Source: Flavobacterium tructae
GTDB taxonomy: Bacteria > Bacteroidota > Bacteroidia > Flavobacteriales > Flavobacteriaceae
Direction of reading: 5' to 3'
Length of the DNA: 64,000 bases
Assembly: GCF_002217475.1 (NCBI RefSeq)
Contig: NZ_MUHH01000036.1
Location: 1-64,000, forward strand
Shown: positions 1 through 8,781 of the stretch, piece after piece
Layout: each line of letters begins with the position of its first letter
Numbering within the stretch: position 1 is the first letter of the stretch
Program-made: the position numbers and the translations under genes
The notes under the pieces: generated by a model
Database searches by the model: none
Told to the model about the DNA's origin: nothing
Seen by the model: only the letters and a program-made list of their open reading frames with translations

Positions 1-21
1 TTACTCTTTACTCTTTACTCT
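1..21. repeat. short tandem repeat, TTACTCT unit
   Basis: Three near-perfect copies of the heptamer TTACTCT lie at the very start of the window, immediately downstream of the acyl-CoA dehydrogenase stop codon. It is one of many low-complexity intergenic tracts in this window. The tract is cut by the window edge. Confidence 0.5.
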
Positions 22-22
22 A

Positions 23-2281
23 CTAAACCGCAATTGGTGCAGACAGACAGCTCTCCGGAATATCAAAAGCATCCACCAGGGCCACAACATCCGGTCGGAT
101 ATCCCAGCAAAGCTGATTGACTATTTTACGAATTGCCTTAGTTTTGATGGCTTCCATATAACCGTCTTCGAGATACCAGGCTTTATTTTTTTCTAATTGT
201 GAAAGTGCGTACAATTGATTGAGTTTAATGAGTATTTCTTTGGTCTTAACATCTTCTATTGCCTGAATTGCCAGTTGAAACTGCTCCAGTAGCACTCTGT
301 CCAGATAAGCCTGAGCCACGTCGATCATTTGGTGCTGCACGACATTAAAAGCGTCGTAAGGTTCTAAACCTCCATCAACCAATTTTTTGATGCGTCGTGC
401 TGCCGAAGCTAAAATTGTTTTCTCTCTGTGAACAAATGCCTGTAAATGAAAATCCCCATCCAGCAAATGTTCGTCATCCGTTTTTCTGGTTGCTATTGGG
501 TTTTTCTCGGTAAGTGCCGTTTTTGCATTTTCATACACATAATTGATAATCCCTAACGAGCCCATTTCTCCGAAAGATTTTCTGAATTCTGAGAGCCTGT
601 TTTTCGCTACCAACTGCATCAAAACAGTATTATCACCTTCAAAAGTGGTATAAATTTCGGTATCATTTTTCAAAGCATCGATTCGGTTCTCAGATAAATA
701 TCCCTTTCCACCACAGGCTTCGCGGCATTCCTGCAGTATATCTCTTGTACTCCAGGTCGAATAGGATTTCATTCCTGCGGCCAATGCTTCAATTTCCTGC
801 ATTTCATCTTCAGTTCTGTTTAAAAACCGATTAGTGAGGTACTGCAGCGCAAAATGTACAGCATATGTTTTTGCCAATGGCGGAATCAATCGACGCTGGT
901 GCATTCTGTAGTTCAGAATCGGAACTTCTGATCCGCCTTCAGGTCCAAACTGTCGACGTTGATCACTGTAGCGAATAGCAATTGTCAGTCCGGATTTGGC
1001 TGCCGCCAACGCTGAACGGGGAATCCCTATGCGACCGCCTACCAAAGTCCCTAACATCGTAAAAAAACGTCTGTTGTCACTCGGAATCGGACTTTCAAAT
1101 TCCCCTTTGTCATTTACAGAGGCGAAACGATCCAACATATTTTCTTTCGGAATCACTACCTGATCGAAACTAATGGTTCCGTTATCTACTCCATTCAAAC
1201 CCATCTTATGTCCGCAATCTCCAATCGTAATTCCTTTTAGTACGGTTCCGTTGGCATCTCTTAATGGAACAACAAATGCATTTACGCCATAATCATGATC
1301 GTCAATGATTAATTTTGCGAAAACGGTCGCCATCTGACCGTGAACGGCTGCATTTCCGATATATTCTTTTTGAGCATTTTTATTTGGCGTATGAATGATA
1401 AAAGTCTGATCTGCATGATTATAAGTTGCTGTCGTTTCCAGCCCTTTTACATTAGAACCATGATGTGTTTCGGTCATGGCAAAACAGCCCGGAATTTTTA
1501 ATGTTCCAATGTCTCTTAAATATTTAGCATAATGTTTTTCTGTTCCTAACGATTGAACACTCATGCCCCAAAGTCCGAACTGAACGCCAAATTTGATTAC
1601 CAAACTCAGGTCATGATAACTTAAGGTTTCCATAATCGCAAAATAATCGGCTATGTTTTCTCCTCCTCCATATTGTTTTGGGTAGGCCATATTGCCGAGA
1701 TTTTCTTCGGCGAGAAGCTTACACCAATTATAAACCGTCTGACGATACACCTTAATATCTGTCGAAGTTTCGTATGCAAATTCAGGTCTTGAAATAATTG
1801 CTTTTACTCTATTGATTATCCCGGCTTCTTTACCATTTAAAAGAGCTGTAATTTTTTGAACATCAAATTCACTGTTCGTCTGAGAATTTGATGTAAAGGA
1901 ACTCGCTTTCGTTTTAAAATTCTGAAGCGCTTCTTCCCCTAAAATTCCAAGATCATTTTCCAGTTGGATAAAATTTGATTTTAAGGTCGAAATGTCCAGA
2001 TCCTTTTCTGAAAGTGCCACGGCAATATCAAAAATCGATCTAATATCTTCTTTATTTTCAATGCTTTTCTCTATATCCAATTTCCATTGTGCCAGTTCAT
2101 TTCGTCCCGGCGGATTTGAAATATCAACTCTGGAAATCAATTGTTGTTTTTCTTCGGGCGAAAGCCAGGTAAGGTCATTGATAAATTTCTGAATGGTAAC
2201 AAACTCTTTCTGAGTCAGTAAATCATCGGACCACACTAAATAAAACAACGGAATAAAGGCCTGGAGCTTGGTATTTTTCAT
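23..2281 (-). CDS. acyl-CoA dehydrogenase / acyl-CoA oxidase-like flavoprotein
   Basis: Predicted FAD enzyme that introduces the alpha-beta double bond in acyl-CoA (first step of beta-oxidation). About 752 residues, the size of acyl-CoA oxidase-type rather than 380-residue classical dehydrogenases. The central part has the flavin-fold text 'FAMTETHHGSNV', and the later block 'ECREACGGKGY' then 'FEGDNTVLMQ' is typical of the ACOX branch. The Glu of FEGDN (residue 548 from this start) is the expected catalytic base. The N-terminal ~150 residues are a helical extension. I chose the ATG at 2281, which has an A-rich leader; an in-frame ATG at 2311 would add ten residues. It stands alone, and its partner genes for beta-oxidation are not adjacent. 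Whether oxygen or an electron-transfer flavoprotein is the acceptor cannot be told. Confidence 0.87.
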   Translation of the reverse strand: MKNTKLQAFIPLFYLVWSDDLLTQKEFVTIQKFINDLTWLSPEEKQQLISRVDISNPPGRNELAQWKLDIEKSIENKEDIRSIFDIAVALSEKDLDISTLKSNFIQLENDLGILGEEALQNFKTKASSFTSNSQTNSEFDVQKITALLNGKEAGIINRVKAIISRPEFAYETSTDIKVYRQTVYNWCKLLAEENLGNMAYPKQYGGGENIADYFAIMETLSYHDLSLVIKFGVQFGLWGMSVQSLGTEKHYAKYLRDIGTLKIPGCFAMTETHHGSNVKGLETTATYNHADQTFIIHTPNKNAQKEYIGNAAVHGQMATVFAKLIIDDHDYGVNAFVVPLRDANGTVLKGITIGDCGHKMGLNGVDNGTISFDQVVIPKENMLDRFASVNDKGEFESPIPSDNRRFFTMLGTLVGGRIGIPRSALAAAKSGLTIAIRYSDQRRQFGPEGGSEVPILNYRMHQRRLIPPLAKTYAVHFALQYLTNRFLNRTEDEMQEIEALAAGMKSYSTWSTRDILQECREACGGKGYLSENRIDALKNDTEIYTTFEGDNTVLMQLVAKNRLSEFRKSFGEMGSLGIINYVYENAKTALTEKNPIATRKTDDEHLLDGDFHLQAFVHREKTILASAARRIKKLVDGGLEPYDAFNVVQHQMIDVAQAYLDRVLLEQFQLAIQAIEDVKTKEILIKLNQLYALSQLEKNKAWYLEDGYMEAIKTKAIRKIVNQLCWDIRPDVVALVDAFDIPESCLSAPIAV

Positions 2282-2489
2282 AGGAATATTGTTTTTTAGG
2301 TGTCGAAACATCGGTTTTTTAGCGAATTATGCCGCTTAGATCTCTTTTATGTGTTTACCCTTTATGTGATATAAAAAAGTAAAAATGAAAATACTCATTC
2401 CTGCTTACATACCTTGTTAAGATTGTGGTAATTTTAGCTTCGTTCCGGAAAATAACAATACAAAATACGAGAATTGTTTCTCTTTGGAA

Positions 2490-2580
2490 TTAGGCTTTTG
2501 CCCTTTCAGGGCGCAAACGATCATTTCTAATTATTCATAGTGCTTCGCACTATGCTATGGCTAAAGCTCTTTCAGAGCAA
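2490..2580 (+). repeat. three-palindrome composite repeat, copy 1
   Basis: Three palindromes follow each other: a GCCCTTTCAGGGC hairpin (about 2499-2512), a CATAGTGCTTCGCACTATG hairpin (about 2537-2555) and GCTCTTTCAGAGC (about 2566-2578). The same order of motifs recurs at 2735-2822 on the opposite strand and at 12028-12118, so this is a repeated unit and not a simple terminator. It resembles REP/BIME-like elements. No transposase is nearby. Confidence 0.65.
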
Positions 2581-2734
2581 GTATTTTCGAATGCTCACTC
2601 CCTAAAGGTTAATCAATTCACATTTGAGTATAAGTGTCCTCGATGAATAAAAGAACTGAAGACTTAATAACTTCAGCATAATACAACGTACTATGATCTA
2701 AATTAAGAAAGAGCACAAATATCTCAAATGAGTA

Positions 2735-2822
2735 AAAGGGCTGAAAGCCCAATAGCACAAGCATAGTGCAACGCACTATAAGCTAAATTGAAAGAAAGTA
2801 TTGCCCTGAAAGGGCAAAAGCA
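2735..2822 (-). repeat. three-palindrome composite repeat, copy 2 (inverted)
   Basis: Read on the minus strand, the order is a GCCCTTTCAGGGC hairpin, then ATAGTGCGTTGCACTATG, then GGGCTTTCAGCCC. It is the reverse-oriented partner of the unit at 2490-2580. A degenerate third copy, with an ATAnnACGTACTAT core, lies between them at about 2650-2715. The head-to-head arrangement could fold into a long cruciform or paired RNA. Confidence 0.6.
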
Positions 2823-2848
2823 GACAAAGAAAAGTGCACATTCTAAAA

Positions 2849-2884
2849 AAAAACAGGAATGAAAAATATTCATTCCTGTTTACA
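2849..2884 (-). terminator. probable terminator of the EamA gene
   Basis: A near-perfect hairpin with arms AACAGGAATGAA and TTCATTCCTGTT is followed on the minus strand by a run of T. It lies about 60 bp beyond the stop of the minus-strand EamA transporter gene. Confidence 0.6.
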
Positions 2885-2945
2885 CATCCGATAAGATTCT
2901 GATACTTTAGATTTTAAACCAATAAAAAACATAAAGCATTTCAAA

Positions 2946-3863
2946 TTACTTGAGAACCTTTGGATATTGCGTTATTTTTTGCTTAATGGCGAAAATATGA
3001 TGTGAATTAAAAACCAATACAGCCAGAAAAACAATGCTATAAGCCACAATTTGTATGGATCCTATTGGCTCATGATACCAAAAGAGAGCCAATAGAAATG
3101 CAATCATTGGGTTGATATTTAAAAGCATACCGACTGTTGATGAGTTGATTCCGGAAAGTGCATATAAATTGAGAAACAACGGGAATATGGTAAACAGAAT
3201 CGCAATAGTTTCAATACAGAAATAAAATTTAAATTCTGTTGGAATCGGTCCGCTGTAAGCCGGATAAAAGGGTAATAAAAATAAGGCTGCCAATGTAATA
3301 TGAAAGGTGAGCACAATAAATTTATCGAATCCTTTGTTGATTCTTTGACTTACTAAATACGAAGCATAAGTAGAACCAATGACAATACTAAAAACCATAT
3401 CCATAATATTGGCATAGGATAAAAGCAAACAACCGGAAACACTTAGCCCTACAGCCATCCATTGTGTTTTGCTTAATTTTTCATTCAGAATAAAGTACGC
3501 CAGTAAGGTGGTCAAAATTGGACACACTAAGTAGGCCAAAGAAGTTGCTTTTACACTAACATGATTCATTACATAAATAAAAGTAAACCAGTTGGCCATT
3601 AAAAAAACACTTCCTCCAATATTCAACAAAAGTGATCTGCGTCTTTCCAAAGCTGGTAATGCTTTAAAGGTAGCGATGGTTTCTTTGATTCTTTTTCTTT
3701 TAAAAGTAAAGGCAATCAATAACATGAGAATGCTGCAGCTGAAAACACGATAGAATAAAATATCTAAAGAAGGATATTCGTGAATGGGCTTTAATGCCAA
3801 GCTAAAAAATCCCCAGATGACGAAACAGGTAATGGCCGCTATATAATATTTTGTTGTTTTCAC
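2946..3863 (-). CDS. EamA/RarD-like DMT-superfamily transporter
   Basis: Inner-membrane permease of the drug/metabolite transporter superfamily, 305 residues with about ten hydrophobic segments arranged as two EamA repeats. The second-half loop before the last helices ('GMLLNINPMIAFLLALFWYHEP') is the usual conserved end of an EamA repeat. The substrate is unknown; relatives export amino acids or metabolites. It is divergently transcribed from a MocR-type regulator 106 bp away, an arrangement in which the regulator often controls the permease. That makes an amino acid or PLP-related substrate a fair guess, but it is only inference. Confidence 0.82.
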   Translation of the reverse strand: MKTTKYYIAAITCFVIWGFFSLALKPIHEYPSLDILFYRVFSCSILMLLIAFTFKRKRIKETIATFKALPALERRRSLLLNIGGSVFLMANWFTFIYVMNHVSVKATSLAYLVCPILTTLLAYFILNEKLSKTQWMAVGLSVSGCLLLSYANIMDMVFSIVIGSTYASYLVSQRINKGFDKFIVLTFHITLAALFLLPFYPAYSGPIPTEFKFYFCIETIAILFTIFPLFLNLYALSGINSSTVGMLLNINPMIAFLLALFWYHEPIGSIQIVAYSIVFLAVLVFNSHHIFAIKQKITQYPKVLK

Positions 3864-3968
3864 AAGTTATTCTTTTTAGGTTCGTTATTGAATAAAGCAA
3901 ATTTCTAAAAAATAAAACAGCAATACAGATACAGTTTTTGTAAATTGCACCATAACAGTTTCTTTTTT

Positions 3969-5387
3969 ATGAAAAATTCCAACTACTTGTATCTGCAATT
4001 TGCAGACCGAATTGAAAAGCAAATAAAATCGGGTGTTTTAAATGTTGGCGATAAGCTGCCCTCGATACGTGAAGTCTGTGCCGAAACGGGTTACAGCATG
4101 AGCACTGTAAGCAAAGCCTATTATGAAATTGAAAGCAGGTCACTTATAGAATCCAGGCCTCAATCCGGTTATTATGTAACTAACATTTCGGCCAGAACCA
4201 TTCCTGAGCCTTCGCCCAGCAGTCCTGTTTTAAAATGTGTGAACATTGACCGGGAAGATTTAATTGATCAGGTTTACAAAAACATGACAGATCCGAGTAT
4301 TACGATGCTTTCTTTGGGCTTTCCCTCGAACGAATTGCTGCCTATTGCCAAATTAAATAAGGGAATGATTCAGGCCATGCGGCAGCTTCCTAATAGCGGT
4401 ACAAGTTATGAGCAGGTACAGGGTAATCTTAATCTAAGAAAAGAAATTGCAAGATGGTCCTTTACCTGGGGAGGTTCTTTAACAGAAAGAGACATTATCA
4501 CCATGCCGGGCTGTACGAGTGCCATATCACATTGTTTGATGACACTAACCAAACCGGGAGATACTATTATTACCGAAAGTCCTGCTTATTTTGGCATCCT
4601 GCAGTTGGCCAAATCTCTGGGTTTGTATATTATGGAACTGCCTACCAATATGACTACGGGAATAGAACTGGATGCCCTGAAAAAAGCACTTTCTACTAAA
4701 AAAGTAAAACTCTGTTTGCTGATGAGTAACTTCAGTAATCCTTCTGGAAGTATGATGCCAGTTGAACATAAAAAGGAAGTGGTGCGATTAATGGAATTTT
4801 ACAACGTTCCATTAATTGAAGACGATATTCACGGTGATTTGTACTTTGGCTCGAGTCGTCCAACCAATTGCAAAACCTATGACGAAAGTGGCATTGTACT
4901 TTGCTGCAGTTCGGTTTCAAAAACTTTGGCACCGGGATATCGTGTGGGCTGGGTTTCTCCGGGGAAATTCAAAAAAGAGATTTTACGCAACAAAATCTAT
5001 CACACCCTCTCCACTCCTACCATCACGCATCAGGTGGTTGGCGACTTTCTGAAAAATGGCCGCTATGAAAATCATCTTCGAAAAATACGACAGATATTGA
5101 ATCACAACTGTACGAACTATATCAATACGGTTTTAGAGTCATTTCCGAAAGGAACCAAGGTAAGTCAGCCACAGGGAGGTTTTTTTCTTTGGATTGAACT
5201 TGATAAGAATATAGATACGGCTGCTTTTTATCAATTAGCAATGCAGCATAAAATTAGTTTTGCTCCGGGAAGAATCTTTACTTTTCAAAATCAGTTTTCA
5301 AATTGCATGCGATTGAGTTTTGGACTTCCGTGGACCAATGAATTAAGATCCTCTATTCAAACTCTGGGAAAATTGATTGATCAATAA
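3969..5387 (+). CDS. MocR-family regulator (GntR HTH fused to class I aminotransferase domain)
   Basis: Transcription factor of about 472 residues. The N-terminal ~75 residues are a GntR winged helix (text 'GDKLPSIREVCAETGYSMSTVSKAY'-like, in shorter conserved blocks), followed by a fold-type I PLP aminotransferase domain. The PLP lysine is K318 in the block SVSKTLAPGYRVGW. Such proteins use PLP or an amino-acid aldimine as effector. I start at the ATG at 3969; a TTG eight codons upstream is in frame but lies inside the likely leader. It is divergent from the EamA permease at 2946-3863, which is its likely target. Confidence 0.9.
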   Translation: MKNSNYLYLQFADRIEKQIKSGVLNVGDKLPSIREVCAETGYSMSTVSKAYYEIESRSLIESRPQSGYYVTNISARTIPEPSPSSPVLKCVNIDREDLIDQVYKNMTDPSITMLSLGFPSNELLPIAKLNKGMIQAMRQLPNSGTSYEQVQGNLNLRKEIARWSFTWGGSLTERDIITMPGCTSAISHCLMTLTKPGDTIITESPAYFGILQLAKSLGLYIMELPTNMTTGIELDALKKALSTKKVKLCLLMSNFSNPSGSMMPVEHKKEVVRLMEFYNVPLIEDDIHGDLYFGSSRPTNCKTYDESGIVLCCSSVSKTLAPGYRVGWVSPGKFKKEILRNKIYHTLSTPTITHQVVGDFLKNGRYENHLRKIRQILNHNCTNYINTVLESFPKGTKVSQPQGGFFLWIELDKNIDTAAFYQLAMQHKISFAPGRIFTFQNQFSNCMRLSFGLPWTNELRSSIQTLGKLIDQ

Positions 5388-5500
5388 AACCAAGTCGCAG
5401 TTTGCAGTCACATTTCACATCTCATATTTTACACCCATTTTTTTTCTCGCAGATCCCGCAGATTATGCAGATTTTTTTTTCTTACATCCAATGGGTTAAA
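5388..5500. repeat. low-complexity intergenic tract (CACATTTCACATCTCAT and CGCAGATT words)
   Basis: Downstream of the MocR gene two wordy tracts follow each other. One uses TTCACATCTCATATTT-type words and one uses CGCAGATCCCGCAGATTATGC. No coding potential. Both word families recur elsewhere in the window (12401-12480 and 31468-31530; 17796-17870). Confidence 0.5.
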
Positions 5501-5502
5501 AT

Positions 5503-5550
5503 ACATAAAAAAAACTGGACAGCCGCATTAACAAAGCGCTGTCCAGTTAA
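5503..5550 (-). terminator. terminator between convergent MocR and bestrophin-like genes
   Basis: Perfect 11-bp arms AACTGGACAGC (5513-5523) and GCTGTCCAGTT (5538-5548), with T-rich sequence on the minus-strand exit side. It lies 32 bp beyond the bestrophin-like stop and can serve the minus-strand transcript. Confidence 0.75.
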
Positions 5551-5581
5551 CAAATTGAGAAACCAAAATCAATTCACATAA

Positions 5582-6529
5582 TTATAAAACAAAATAAGCG
5601 TTGTTTTCCGCTTTCTTTAAATCGGGTTGAAGATCGAATTCTTTGATGATGTCAAACTCGCTTTGATACTCGTTTAACATTTGCATCAGATTCTTTTCGA
5701 TAGTATTCGAAATTGCGGTTACAGGTGTATCTGTAGGTCTGTTTTCGAATGGATCCTGTAAATGAATTGCCATTTTTTCAATTAAGAAGAACGTTCCACC
5801 GATAATTGTAATTAACGGAACAGCAAACCAGCTCAATAAACTGATCAATCCAAAAGGCAATAACAAAATAAACAAACACAGCGTCATTCTGATGTACATG
5901 CTGTAAGTGGTTGGAAAGATGGTATTTTTAATACGCTCACATTTTCCCATTGCATCACATAATCTTGACAAAGTATTGTCTATTTCAACCTGCTGATAAG
6001 CATTTAATCGTTTATCCTTTTTAGCAATTCTAAGATCTCTACCATGAAGCAATAATATCGCATTTGGGATATTCTGATGGTTTTTGACAAAATTCAGTTC
6101 TTCTTCGCTAATCAAATCTTTGATCGGTTTTATCGCATCTTTATTACGCAGGGCCTGTCCTAGGCTGTAACACCATGCAATTTGTCTTTTGGTGAAGTTC
6201 TCCTTGAATTCATTCGCTTCAACAGAAAACCCCGGATCTTTATAAAAAGTAAGCATTTGTCGCACCAAAGTTCTGGACTCATTTACAATTGATCCCCAAA
6301 TAATGCGTGCTTCCCACCATCTGTCATAAGCCTGATTGGATTTAAAAGCCAGTAATAAGGATATAATTGTACCTACCATGGTAGGAATTGCGATTGGTAT
6401 TTCAATCGCTACATTGATAAAATAATGATGAAAAATTTCAAATAAAATGGTGTAAGTCATTACAAGTGCCAATTCCACCTTAATTTTCCCGAGAACGTAC
6501 CTCATTGGAATTCTTTTCTTTAATAACAT
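5582..6529 (-). CDS. bestrophin-family anion channel-like membrane protein
   Basis: Inner-membrane protein of 315 residues resembling the bacterial bestrophin (YneE/DUF-type) family. An early pair of hydrophobic segments is followed by the family signature region 'FKSNQAYDRWWEAR', then an amphipathic cytosolic part and two further membrane segments around residues 215-250. Bacterial bestrophins form pentameric ion channels. The gene starts 47 bp after the UspA-like gene on the same strand, so the two are probably co-transcribed. Ion selectivity cannot be read from the sequence. Confidence 0.83.
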   Translation of the reverse strand: MLLKKRIPMRYVLGKIKVELALVMTYTILFEIFHHYFINVAIEIPIAIPTMVGTIISLLLAFKSNQAYDRWWEARIIWGSIVNESRTLVRQMLTFYKDPGFSVEANEFKENFTKRQIAWCYSLGQALRNKDAIKPIKDLISEEELNFVKNHQNIPNAILLLHGRDLRIAKKDKRLNAYQQVEIDNTLSRLCDAMGKCERIKNTIFPTTYSMYIRMTLCLFILLLPFGLISLLSWFAVPLITIIGGTFFLIEKMAIHLQDPFENRPTDTPVTAISNTIEKNLMQMLNEYQSEFDIIKEFDLQPDLKKAENNAYFVL

Positions 6530-6576
6530 ATCTTTCCGTTTAAATTAAACTTCTATTTTTTTTGAAGAAATTGGCT

Positions 6577-7299
6577 TTACACCAATTCTTCGTAGAGCGA
6601 AAGCACCGGGAGACCCGTTTTATCGTTTATGCTCTCTTTTTTATTTTTCTTGAATTGTATTTTCTCTCCTTTGCGGGTTTCTACTAACAAATCGATATCG
6701 TATTTTGAAATCGCTTCTGATAAATAAGGAGCAAAATTTTCGTAGTTGTCTTCAAAACTGGAAGTCTGACTTACAATTTCAAATGAAAAATTGTTGTTCA
6801 AAAATTGCTGAACGTCTTTTACATGCATGTTGGCACGGCCGTTTTCGATATAAAGTGCTTTATTGAAGTCTTCTTTGTACTGCTCTGAACCTAAATGCAG
6901 AATTGGACATTTTTGATTTCCGGCTAATTGAACCAAATATTGGTGAATTCGTTTTGTTTCCTGCTTATACGAATTGGTAAGAACTACCAGTTTTATAGCA
7001 AAAACATCAATAATACGTTTAAAAATCGGAGACGAAAGTCCGTATTGATTGTGAACTTTTATTTTACAATTGGGTGTGTGTTCAATAATGTATCGGCAAG
7101 TGTCCAGCACTTCTTCCTGACTTGCAGTAAGTCCGGTGCGCATTTCACGTAAAAAATTAGAGGATGAAAAAGCATCAGGAGTTTCTGACACCATCATAAG
7201 AATAATTTCGCAATCTGAATCTTTTGCCTGACCAACAGCTGATTTTACAGCACAAATTGTATCGTCTTTTAAAGTAGTAGGTATAAGGAAATTTTTCAT
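6577..7299 (-). CDS. UspA-like stress protein
   Basis: Cytosolic protein of 240 residues. Its start (MKNFLIPTTLKDDTICAVKSA) and alternating strand/helix pattern match the universal stress protein fold. The text 'KLVVLTNSYKQ' and 'CPILHLG' sits where USP domains have their last strands. The second half is a degenerate second domain. The canonical ATP-binding G-x2-G-x9-G-S/T motif is not evident, so nucleotide binding is uncertain. The gene lies between the two-component pair and the bestrophin-like channel, all minus strand. Confidence 0.65.
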   Translation of the reverse strand: MKNFLIPTTLKDDTICAVKSAVGQAKDSDCEIILMMVSETPDAFSSSNFLREMRTGLTASQEEVLDTCRYIIEHTPNCKIKVHNQYGLSSPIFKRIIDVFAIKLVVLTNSYKQETKRIHQYLVQLAGNQKCPILHLGSEQYKEDFNKALYIENGRANMHVKDVQQFLNNNFSFEIVSQTSSFEDNYENFAPYLSEAISKYDIDLLVETRKGEKIQFKKNKKESINDKTGLPVLSLYEELV

Positions 7300-7376
7300 A
7301 AGTATACTCTTTTAGTTTATACTTACAAAGTAACTCCCGTCAAATTAGAAGGGTCTTAATATGAAATTAGAATTTT

Positions 7377-8780
7377 CTAAGATTCAACATTAGAAGTCTT
7401 AATGTTGCTTTTCTTCGAACTTGTTTTATTGAAAACAATGGTTACAATGGTGCCTTTGTTTTGCTCTGACTGCACCTGAATCTCTCCGTCGTGCATGCGA
7501 ATGATTTTGGAAGCCAATGGAAGTCCTAAACCGTATCCTATATATTTAGTTGCAATTTTACCTCTAAAGAAAGGTTCGTATAAATGCGGAATGTCTTCCG
7601 GTGGAATCCCGATCCCGATATCGTTGATAGCGACCTTTATCCAGTCCTGATTGGCTGAAAGAGTAACAAAAACCTCATTGTTATCGGAATATTTTACGCC
7701 ATTGGTAATAATATTGTTAATAGCAAGCTCTAAAAGCGGTTTATTACACGGAATTAAAAGTAAATTGGAGTCTTTAGGCGCAAAGTTAAGTTTGATACTT
7801 ACACGATTGTCCGGATAAATTTTATCTAAATCCGACTTTACATCCATTAATACTTCGTCGATTCTGGCAATATCCAACACCTGTTTTTTACCATCGTAAC
7901 CTGTTTGTGTAAGCTTTAGCAAACTCTCTGTCAAGTTTCCTAATCGGGAAGCCTGACTGTAAATATTTTCAAGGGACTGAATGTATTCCGGAACTTCTCT
8001 TTCTTTCAAAAGCATGATTTCAGACTCCGCTATAATTGTTGTGATTGGCGTTTTTAACTCGTGTGAAGCATTATTGATAAAATTGGCTTGTATTTCGAAT
8101 GAGGTTTCCAAACGATCCAGCATATCGTTGAAGGTCTCCGTAAGATCTGAGATTTCATCTGAGTTTTTAACTTCCGGCAAGCGATTGTGAAGGTTGGAAG
8201 CACTAATTCTGTTTACTTCTTTGGTAATTCTTGCCACAGGATTAATAACTCTTTTGGCCAGGAAACGTCCTAAAAAGAAGGCCAGAAATATAAAACCTAT
8301 ACCTCCGAACAACATGATTTTTAAAATATAGATTGTGGTAGTGGGTCCTTTTCGGTCACGAGCTCCTACAATTACAATGTATTTTTGATTATTCTCTGTA
8401 AAAACCTGTCCTAAATAATACTTGTTTTCTACCTCAAAATAGTCTTTTCCTGTTTTTAAGATATTGGTATAAAACTCATTCGGTAAATTCAGTTTTGTAT
8501 TGTAATCAAAACTATTGGCACTGTTTATCTTGAGAACGAACTCTTCTTCTTCGATAAGTTCTTCCAGTCCGTTTTTTTTAAGATTACTGTAGTATTTTAT
8601 TTTTTCAGGATCGTTCTGAAAATGAATAGATGCGACAATTTTAGCTCTGTCTTCAAGCCTTTTTAAGAAATGGTAACGATTATTTTCTCTGAATAGAACA
8701 AAAACAACAATACATAGAAGTAATGTACTAAAAGACGACAAGGCTACATAAGTGTATGTTATTTTTTTTCTTATATCCAT
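7377..8780 (-). CDS. sensor histidine kinase (HAMP, HisKA, HATPase)
   Basis: Membrane-bound kinase of 467 residues. One helix lies near residues 9-31, followed by a ~115-residue periplasmic sensor and a second helix near 150-173. A HAMP linker comes next, then the HisKA box NASHELKTPITT with the phospho-accepting His at residue 240, and a HATPase domain with N box 'INNIITNGVKYS' and G boxes DIGIGIP and GYGLGLPLA. It sits one base after the upstream response regulator, so the pair is one operon. The stimulus is unknown. The downstream UspA/bestrophin genes (77-bp gap) may belong to the same unit. Confidence 0.93.
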   Translation of the reverse strand: MDIRKKITYTYVALSSFSTLLLCIVVFVLFRENNRYHFLKRLEDRAKIVASIHFQNDPEKIKYYSNLKKNGLEELIEEEEFVLKINSANSFDYNTKLNLPNEFYTNILKTGKDYFEVENKYYLGQVFTENNQKYIVIVGARDRKGPTTTIYILKIMLFGGIGFIFLAFFLGRFLAKRVINPVARITKEVNRISASNLHNRLPEVKNSDEISDLTETFNDMLDRLETSFEIQANFINNASHELKTPITTIIAESEIMLLKEREVPEYIQSLENIYSQASRLGNLTESLLKLTQTGYDGKKQVLDIARIDEVLMDVKSDLDKIYPDNRVSIKLNFAPKDSNLLLIPCNKPLLELAINNIITNGVKYSDNNEVFVTLSANQDWIKVAINDIGIGIPPEDIPHLYEPFFRGKIATKYIGYGLGLPLASKIIRMHDGEIQVQSEQNKGTIVTIVFNKTSSKKSNIKTSNVES

Positions 8781-8781
8781 T

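Larger units (their letters stand above)
2282..2945. other. long non-coding gap rich in palindromes
   Basis: About 660 bp between two minus-strand genes with no convincing ORF. It contains two inverted copies of a three-palindrome composite repeat, a degraded third copy between them, and a pair of ~50-bp imperfect direct repeats (about 2383-2432 and 2863-2912) that bracket the whole cluster. A terminator-like hairpin lies at the right side. These sub-elements are listed separately. Confidence 0.6.

Noticed and set aside
2282..2945. Palindrome cluster considered as a CRISPR array or rRNA/tRNA remnant
   Set aside because: Repeats are few, inverted and unevenly spaced, with no regular spacers. 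No tRNA cloverleaf or rRNA-like conserved stretch is seen.
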